Positions 1 through 3,673 of a stretch of DNA of 5,477 bases are shown piece after piece. The first letter of the stretch is position 1. Each line of letters opens with the position of its first letter. The DNA is from Pseudomonadota bacterium (GTDB lineage: Bacteria; Pseudomonadota; Alphaproteobacteria; Sphingomonadales; Sphingomonadaceae): NCBI GenBank assembly GCA_023427285.1, contig JAEZBH010000129.1, forward strand, positions 1 to 5,477. The letters are read 5' to 3'. The notes under the pieces were generated by a model. It was not told the origin of the DNA. It was given only the letters and a program-made list of their open reading frames with translations, and made no database searches. The position numbers and the translations under genes were made by a program.

Positions 1-2
1 TT

Positions 3-44
3 CTGGAACAGGTCAAGCCCTACAAGGGGCTACCACTCGGATAG
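3..44 (+). CDS. possible C-terminal end of an upstream gene (partial)
   Basis: Reading from base 3, the plus strand gives LEQVKPYKGLPLG followed by TAG at 42-44. The codons are mostly of the G/C-ending type used by the confident genes here, so this could be the tail of a gene that begins outside the window. The fragment is too short to identify. The other two plus frames are also open over these bases, so the choice of frame rests on codon look alone. If real, this gene would converge with the XRE regulator, with 38 bases between the two stops. Confidence 0.25.
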   Translation: MEQVKPYKGLPLG

Positions 45-48
45 CCCC
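26..48. terminator. small hairpin between convergent gene ends
   Basis: GGGGCTA at 26-32 and TAGCCCC at 42-48 form a perfect 7-bp stem around a 9-base loop, 35 bases beyond the stop of the XRE regulator. The position suits a transcription end for the minus-strand gene and for any plus-strand gene ending at 44. Neither strand has a T-tract after the stem, so an intrinsic terminator is not established. Confidence 0.3.
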
Positions 49-82
49 CGCATCGGCGCCGAATAATCTGGCTGTTCAGCAA

Positions 83-547
83 TCAGGCTGCGGCGACGGC
101 GTCGCTCTCTTCTGCGCGCTCAAGACCGGAGGTGCCCAGATGCTTGATGAGCCCCAGAATATGTTTGCGGGTGCGCGGGTCTTCAATGCGGGCGAAGCTG
201 CGAACCAGCTCCAGCACTTCCCGATGCACGGAGCGGGCGCTGGCCGCCTGCTCCTGCGCAAGCGCCTGAACCGTCGGGGTCGGTTGCGGCTTCTGCACGG
301 CAGTGCCGACAGACATGAACTGCTCCACCGGAACGCCAAGAATTTCCGACAGGATGATGAGCTTGCCTGCCGTCAGACGGTTCGAGCCATTCTCGTATTT
401 TTGAATTTGCTGGAAGGTGACGCCAATGCGCTTGCCCAGTTCCGTCTGCGTCAAGCCGCTGGCCAGCCTCTGGGCCCGAACACGGGCCGCGACCTCTCGA
501 TCCAGCTTTAGTTCCGTCTCCTGTGCCCTTTTTGTTTTCATGGCCAT
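83..547 (-). CDS. XRE-family helix-turn-helix transcriptional regulator
   Basis: This is a 154-residue DNA-binding regulator. A short charged N-terminus leads into an HTH_3/XRE domain at about residues 19-78: scaffold helix TQTELGKRIG (33-42), recognition helix TFQQIQKYENG (44-54), then the typical LSEILGVPVEQF end (66-77). A P/Q/A-rich linker (79-105) follows, and then a helical tail with HREVLELVRSFARIEDP (108-124) and RKHILGLIKHLG (127-138). This head-and-tail layout is common in alphaproteobacterial regulators of the PhrR/PraR kind, where the tail is thought to mediate oligomerisation. It has no sensor or enzyme domain. The start is uncertain: AGAAGG at 550-555 lies only 2 bases from the Met at 547 but 8 bases from Met3 (codon 539-541), so the protein may start at Met3 and have 152 residues. 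It is transcribed away from the small gene at 1101, across a repeat-rich spacer. Its targets cannot be read from the sequence; autoregulation is an inference. Confidence 0.93.
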   Translation of the reverse strand: MAMKTKRAQETELKLDREVAARVRAQRLASGLTQTELGKRIGVTFQQIQKYENGSNRLTAGKLIILSEILGVPVEQFMSVGTAVQKPQPTPTVQALAQEQAASARSVHREVLELVRSFARIEDPRTRKHILGLIKHLGTSGLERAEESDAVAAA

Positions 548-607
548 CCCCTTCTTTTTTCAAGGCACTGCAAAGCGTCCAGCTGCGCTCTTCGATCAAC
601 AGAACCA

Positions 608-636
608 ATAATGTCCGCACAGGCATACAACTTCAA
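608..636 (-). promoter_or_regulatory. candidate sigma-70 promoter of the XRE regulator
   Basis: On the minus strand, TTGAAG (636-631) and CATTAT (613-608) are separated by exactly 17 bases; each matches the -35/-10 consensus at 4 of 6 positions. Transcription would start near base 601 and leave a leader of about 55-60 bases. A 6-bp inverted repeat, ACTTCA (630-635) and TGAAGT (645-650) with a 9-base spacer, covers the -35 element and could be an operator. Confidence 0.4.
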
Positions 637-697
637 AGCTAATCTGAAGTCGGAAAACCAGCCAAATTCACTTGATTTACATATCAGTGGTTGTATT

Positions 698-724
698 TTT
701 GCGATGTATTGAGTTGATCGCAAA
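698..724. repeat. perfect 8-bp inverted repeat, possible operator
   Basis: TTTGCGAT at 698-705 is the exact reverse complement of ATCGCAAA at 717-724, with an 11-base spacer. The half-site centres are 19 bases apart, about two helical turns, which suits a dimeric regulator better than an RNA hairpin. It lies about 60 bases upstream of the candidate promoter of the XRE gene. Confidence 0.45.
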
Positions 725-955
725 TGGCTGCCGGGAGGATGCAATTACTCGCACAACGCGAAACACCTTCGAAACTCAACCTTTCTGAGCATGTTTCGCC
801 GGAATCGAACATTTGCTTCGGACATCTCCATTCAACCCCCGGTCGAATTGGTGACATCAAGGGATCGTTTGGCGCACTGTGGTAGAAAAGACATAACCAA
901 TCCACATTATACGCGGTGCGCGGCTACCTTCCTTGGGGATACCCAAATTCGAATA

Positions 956-971
956 AGTCAATTATTTGACT
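956..971. repeat. short perfect inverted repeat
   Basis: AGTCAA (956-961) and TTGACT (966-971) flank the 4-base centre TTAT. The right arm also reads as a good -35 hexamer (TTGACT) for the small gene downstream, but no convincing -10 follows at 16-18 bases. It could be an operator half or a small hairpin. Confidence 0.35.
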
Positions 972-985
972 CAGGGGCTAAACGA

Positions 986-1030
986 GCGTGAAGTGACAAC
1001 ATTCACGCGCCTGAACTGTTCAGGCTGAAC
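986..1030. promoter_or_regulatory. tandem inverted repeats with TGAA half-sites, likely operator array
   Basis: Two inverted repeats abut exactly. GCGTGAA (986-992) pairs with TTCACGC (1002-1008) across 9 bases. GCCTGAA (1009-1015) pairs with TTCAGGC (1019-1025) across 3 bases. A further GGCTGAAC follows at 1023-1030. The arms share the core GC-S-TGAA, giving five TGAA/TTCA half-sites in about 45 bases. The array sits 70-115 bases upstream of the small gene, where repressor or activator sites are expected. Alternatively the two arms could form RNA stem-loops. The binding protein is unknown; the neighbouring XRE regulator is the obvious candidate by inference. Confidence 0.5.
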
Positions 1031-1062
1031 AACGATTCGCAGTGTTGCGTGTTGGGTTGATA

Positions 1063-1100
1063 CGAGTCTTTTTCCGAGGGGCCAGAGAAAGAGGGACTCG
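1063..1100 (+). promoter_or_regulatory. possible leader hairpin covering the ribosome binding site
   Basis: CGAGTC (1063-1068) is the exact reverse complement of GACTCG (1095-1100), which ends at the base before the ATG at 1101. In RNA the stem extends inward with U1069-U1073 facing G1094-A1090 (two A-U and three G-U pairs), so 11 consecutive pairs would enclose a 16-base loop. The 3' arm contains the Shine-Dalgarno GAGGG (1091-1095). The run of U facing the Shine-Dalgarno resembles fourU-type RNA thermometers. This is read by eye; no folding energy was calculated. Confidence 0.4.
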
Positions 1101-1298
1101 ATGGACAATGTGATTGCACTGCCGTTCGTCAACACCACGGACAAGGAAGAGTCAGGGTTCGTTTCTCGAATTTTAAATGCGCTCAATGGACTGCCCGATG
1201 CGGAGCAAGAGCGCATCGTGCGCATTTTCGAACTTATGGCGTTATCGATGGAAATTGAGCTGATGGAGCGGGGCAGCGATCCGAAGCGCAAGCGCTGA
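1101..1298 (+). CDS. small helical protein of unknown function
   Basis: The gene encodes 65 residues in no family I recognise. Support for coding is the Shine-Dalgarno AAAGAGGG ending 5 bases before the ATG and a clean frame ending 43 bases before the convergent receptor stop. The N-terminus (1-13) is mildly hydrophobic without being a signal peptide. Residues 17-30 and 32-56 look like two amphipathic helices joined by LPDAEQE, and the tail is basic (DPKRKR). There is no membrane segment, cysteine or enzyme motif, so a cytoplasmic protein-protein or regulatory role is the likeliest reading, by inference. Codons such as TTA, AAT and ATT make it less GC-biased than the large neighbours, which fits a lineage-specific or poorly conserved gene. 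Its upstream region holds stacked inverted repeats, GANTC sites and a hairpin over the ribosome site, so expression is probably controlled. Confidence 0.68.
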   Translation: MDNVIALPFVNTTDKEESGFVSRILNALNGLPDAEQERIVRIFELMALSMEIELMERGSDPKRKR

Positions 1299-1341
1299 TC
1301 CTGCATCATTCTCCATGACAGCGATAACGTGACAACCGGCC

Positions 1342-3408
1342 TTACCGCGGGCCGAATTGCCACGTCACGCCAAGCCATGCGGCGCGCGGCGTTGCCAACG
1401 CAATGACACCGCCTGCGGTCTTGCCCGCCTCAACCGTTGCATCGAGGAGATTTTGGCCGCGCACTTCCAGACGTAGGCCGGGGCGCAGCATGACCCACGC
1501 GGCAGCATCGAGCGTCATGCTGTCAGAGAGCGAGCGCTGGTTCTGGTCATCTTCATACACCTGCCCCGCATAAAGACCTGAGGCAGATACACCCCACTGC
1601 TGGGCTTGCGCATAAGACGCCCCCAGCGACGCCATATGGCGGGGAGACTGGGCAAGGCGAAGCCCCTCCAAATCCGGGCTGGCGGCAAACCGGCGCACGG
1701 TTGCGTCCGTAAAGGCATAGCTGCCCTCAACCCGCCAGTTGCCAAACGCCAGAGACCCCCGCGCCTCAACACCCTGGCTGCGCACCCGGTCGATGTTCTG
1801 CCGCACGCGCAGCACACCGCCCGCTGGCACGAACCCGGCCGTCGGAAAAGTGCCGGGACCATAGCCGACAGTCACGTTCCCCACCGCATCGCGCACCGTG
1901 TTCCGGAACAGGGTGAGGTCCAGCCCCACAGCCTCGATCGGCTGATAGCGCAGACCGACCTCGCCCCCGACCATCCGCTCGGGCGAGAGATCCGGATTGG
2001 CCTCCGTAATGTCATTGCCGACACGGAAAGGCCGATACAACTCGTTCAGGGTTGGCACGCGAAAGCCGGTGTATCCAGCCGCGCGCAATTCCACCGCCTG
2101 CCACGGCTTCCAGCTTGCCCCGACGCGACCGCTGGCCTGCCAGTTGCTGCGCACGGCAAAATCCTGCCGCAGCAACGTGGAGCGATCGGCCAGATCCTGC
2201 TCCTCCCGGTAGCCGTCAGACAGCCGCCAATGATCGAGCCGCGCCCCGCCCGTCAGCGTGACAGCGGGGCTCACCTCCCAGCTGTGCTCGGCGTAAACAC
2301 CGGCAATCAGCGCATCGCCGCCCGCTTCGCGGTGGCGGGTGAACTCGCCCTCCATGAAGCGGAAGAATTCGCGGGTTTTGCCCGTGTTCCAACGGGCATC
2401 AAGGCCCAGTTGCAGCACCTGTCCCTCGGCGACGGGCGGGCGCACCTCTGCCTTTGCCCCAAGGCCGGTTGCCGGCACATCATACTGGTCGAGCGAGGGA
2501 TTGGCGCTGTTGCGGTCTGCCGCCACGGCTGCAAAGCCGCTGTCAAAGCCCCGCACCTTGGCATAGGCCAAGACGTCCCACGTCCAGTCGCTGCGGGAGA
2601 CATAGCGGACGCTGGCATCGACCCCCTCGGAATTGTTGGGCGCATAGATGATGCCATTTAAATGCTTGTCGCCAAATCCGAGCACGCGGGCGGACAGCTC
2701 CCCCGTCTCCCCCACCGGCACTGCCCCGCGCGCTTCCACATGCCAGGCGCGGGTTGAGGCGCGCACGTCTGCCATGCCGCGCTGATCTTTGGGCACCAGA
2801 TAAAAGCCATCGCTGTCTTCAAGCTGGCCTGACAGGCTGATGACCGCATCGCCCACCGGGGCTTGCACGGAGCCTGCCGCCAGCCAGCTATCGAACAATC
2901 CGCCCTCAAGACGCGCAAACCCTTGAAGGCGTGGCTCCAGTGTCTGGCTGAAAAGCTCGATGGTGCCCGTCAGCGCACCCGCGCCGAACGCCCCCGCCCC
3001 GCCGCCACGGGTAACGCGGGCAAACGAAAGCCGCTCGGCAGACAGCGCCGCCCACGGCACCCAGCCGCCGAACGGGTCTTCCTGCGGCACGCCATCCAGC
3101 AGCACCAGCGCCCGGCCCGCAGCGTTGCCACCAAGCGCGCGCAGCGTCGGCCCTTGCGAGGTCGGATGGGTGGTGCGGCTGTCAGATCGGCGGAAGGTCT
3201 GGAACCCTGCCGACTGGCGCAAGATCGCATCCAGCCGGTTTGGCCCGTCGCGCAGCAGATCCTCGCTGTTCAGCACTTCTGTGCTGTAGGTGCGGCTGCC
3301 CGGCGCTGCGGGCAGCGGCTCGGCAAGAACCAGAATATCTTCAGCCAGAGTCGGCCCGGCCAGCGCAGATGACAGCCCCAATACCCCCAGAAATGCCATC
3401 TGCTTCAT
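1342..3408 (-). CDS. TonB-dependent outer-membrane receptor
   Basis: This 688-residue protein is an outer-membrane gated channel that imports a scarce ligand using TonB-ExbBD energy. Residues 1-22 are a signal peptide (MKQ, hydrophobic core, cleavage after TLA). The mature end EDILVLAEP (23-31) looks like a TonB box. The plug domain spans about 45-160, with LRALGGNAAGRALVLLDGVP (89-108) and AGAFGAGALTGTIEL. The rest is a 22-strand-type barrel, including TGFRVPTLNELYRPF and NPDLSPERMVGGEVGLRY, hallmarks of the siderophore/BtuB-like group. The Met at 3408 is chosen because GGGGAG lies 7 bases upstream and the signal peptide begins there; the frame stays open 26 codons further, but that stretch has no export signal. 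The protein ends WQFGPR, so the usual terminal aromatic residue is followed by three more. The ligand (ferric siderophore, cobalamin or other) cannot be assigned. It runs divergently from the E1-type enzyme and converges with the small gene. Confidence 0.93.
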   Translation of the reverse strand: MKQMAFLGVLGLSSALAGPTLAEDILVLAEPLPAAPGSRTYSTEVLNSEDLLRDGPNRLDAILRQSAGFQTFRRSDSRTTHPTSQGPTLRALGGNAAGRALVLLDGVPQEDPFGGWVPWAALSAERLSFARVTRGGGAGAFGAGALTGTIELFSQTLEPRLQGFARLEGGLFDSWLAAGSVQAPVGDAVISLSGQLEDSDGFYLVPKDQRGMADVRASTRAWHVEARGAVPVGETGELSARVLGFGDKHLNGIIYAPNNSEGVDASVRYVSRSDWTWDVLAYAKVRGFDSGFAAVAADRNSANPSLDQYDVPATGLGAKAEVRPPVAEGQVLQLGLDARWNTGKTREFFRFMEGEFTRHREAGGDALIAGVYAEHSWEVSPAVTLTGGARLDHWRLSDGYREEQDLADRSTLLRQDFAVRSNWQASGRVGASWKPWQAVELRAAGYTGFRVPTLNELYRPFRVGNDITEANPDLSPERMVGGEVGLRYQPIEAVGLDLTLFRNTVRDAVGNVTVGYGPGTFPTAGFVPAGGVLRVRQNIDRVRSQGVEARGSLAFGNWRVEGSYAFTDATVRRFAASPDLEGLRLAQSPRHMASLGASYAQAQQWGVSASGLYAGQVYEDDQNQRSLSDSMTLDAAAWVMLRPGLRLEVRGQNLLDATVEAGKTAGGVIALATPRAAWLGVTWQFGPR

Positions 3409-3456
3409 CAGAACGCTCCCCAACGTTTCTTCATTACCGCACGAATGCCGCCACCG

Positions 3457-3486
3457 CGCATAGCAGGCGCACCCGGCCTCTGACAA
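3457..3486 (-). promoter_or_regulatory. candidate promoter of the TonB-dependent receptor
   Basis: On the minus strand, TTGTCA (3486-3481, 5 of 6 matches to -35) is followed after 18 bases by TATGCG (3462-3457, a weak -10). Transcription would begin near 3450 and give a leader of about 40 bases. The GC-rich spacer and poor -10 make this tentative. The Shine-Dalgarno GGGGAG of the receptor lies in the loop of a 4-bp AACG/CGTT stem (3412-3415 with 3424-3427). Confidence 0.3.
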
Positions 3487-3535
3487 ACGGTTCGGATCAG
3501 CGCGATGGGCATGGTGCAGCTTTCCCGCACGATTA

Positions 3536-3558
3536 GCGCAGAAAATGACGATTTGCGC
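3536..3558. repeat. imperfect 23-base dyad in the divergent promoter region
   Basis: GCGCAGA (3536-3542) faces TTTGCGC (3552-3558) across a 9-base centre. Six of seven positions are Watson-Crick complementary and one is G/T. It lies upstream of both divergent genes, near the middle of the 265-base spacer, where an operator shared by the receptor and the E1-type enzyme could sit. The symmetry is moderate and no known regulator consensus was matched. Confidence 0.3.
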
Positions 3559-3613
3559 ACTTTTCCCGGTTTTGCCGGGCAGGGTTCGACAGGAAACGGC
3601 AGCCGTTAAATTT

Positions 3614-3619
3614 TATAAT
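3614..3619 (+). promoter_or_regulatory. candidate -10 element of the E1-type gene
   Basis: TATAAT at 3614-3619 is a perfect -10 hexamer inside an AT-rich patch of otherwise GC-rich DNA, 54 bases before the start codon. The best -35-like hexamer upstream is TCGACA (3586-3591), but the 22-base gap is too long for a standard promoter, so an activator may be needed or the match may be chance. Confidence 0.35.
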
Positions 3620-3639
3620 GAGCCGGAAACAGGGAGACG

Positions 3640-3660
3640 GGCGGGACAGCCGGTCCTGCC
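3640..3660 (+). promoter_or_regulatory. leader hairpin directly before the Shine-Dalgarno of the E1-type gene
   Basis: Bases 3640-3647 and 3653-3660 pair over 8 positions (seven Watson-Crick, one G-U) around the 5-base loop AGCCG. The stem ends at the base before GGGGAG (3661-3666), which is 7 bases upstream of the ATG. The ribosome site itself stays unpaired, so the stem may stabilise the message or keep the site open instead of blocking it. Confidence 0.35.
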
Positions 3661-3673
3661 GGGGAGACACCAG

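Larger units (their letters stand above)
548..1100. other. repeat-rich intergenic region between divergent genes
   Basis: About 550 bases separate the start of the XRE regulator from the start of the small gene. It is visibly richer in A/T than the flanking genes. The two ATG reading frames here above 60 codons (791-991 plus, 684-905 minus) lack a Shine-Dalgarno sequence and resemble no family I know. The region holds inverted repeats at 630-650, 698-724, 956-971, 986-1008 and 1009-1025, plus GANTC sites at 802, 968, 1034, 1064 and 1095. A small RNA could be encoded here, but no poly-T terminator supports one. Confidence 0.7.

Noticed and set aside
140..511. A plus-strand open frame through the XRE gene, open to the left edge
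   Set aside because: It is a shadow of the XRE gene in the opposite strand; the helix-turn-helix motif fixes the minus strand as coding.
791..991. A 66-codon plus-strand open frame in the intergenic region
   Set aside because: It has no Shine-Dalgarno before the ATG, its codon use is unlike the real genes, and its end runs through the 956-971 palindrome and the first operator arm.
1009..1030. LexA (SOS) box in the operator array
   Set aside because: The alphaproteobacterial box is GTTC-N7-GTTC. Here the two GAAC half-sites are 10 bases apart and the GTTC is inverted, so the spacing does not fit.
1239..1329. CGTTATCG (1240-1247) and CGATAACG (1322-1329) as a long-range inverted repeat or terminator
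   Set aside because: The arms are 74 bases apart with one inside the small gene, there is no T-tract, and no other sign of function, so it is probably chance.
1606..2661. A 351-codon open frame on the plus strand
   Set aside because: It is antisense to the TonB-dependent receptor, which is clearly coding; its product is low-complexity and lacks any family signature.
3409..3486. A 26-codon N-terminal extension of the receptor
   Set aside because: It would bury the signal peptide inside the protein. The Met at 3408 has a good Shine-Dalgarno and begins a standard signal peptide.
3606..3620. CtrA binding site (TTAA-N7-TTAA) near the E1-type promoter
   Set aside because: TTAA at 3606-3609 is followed after 7 bases by AATG-like sequence, not TTAA; only one half matches.
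3409..3673. TPP or cobalamin riboswitch in front of the receptor or the E1-type gene
   Set aside because: I looked for the TPP core (CTGAGA and the GAACCTGATC-like segment) and the cobalamin box (GCCACTG) on both strands and found neither in order.
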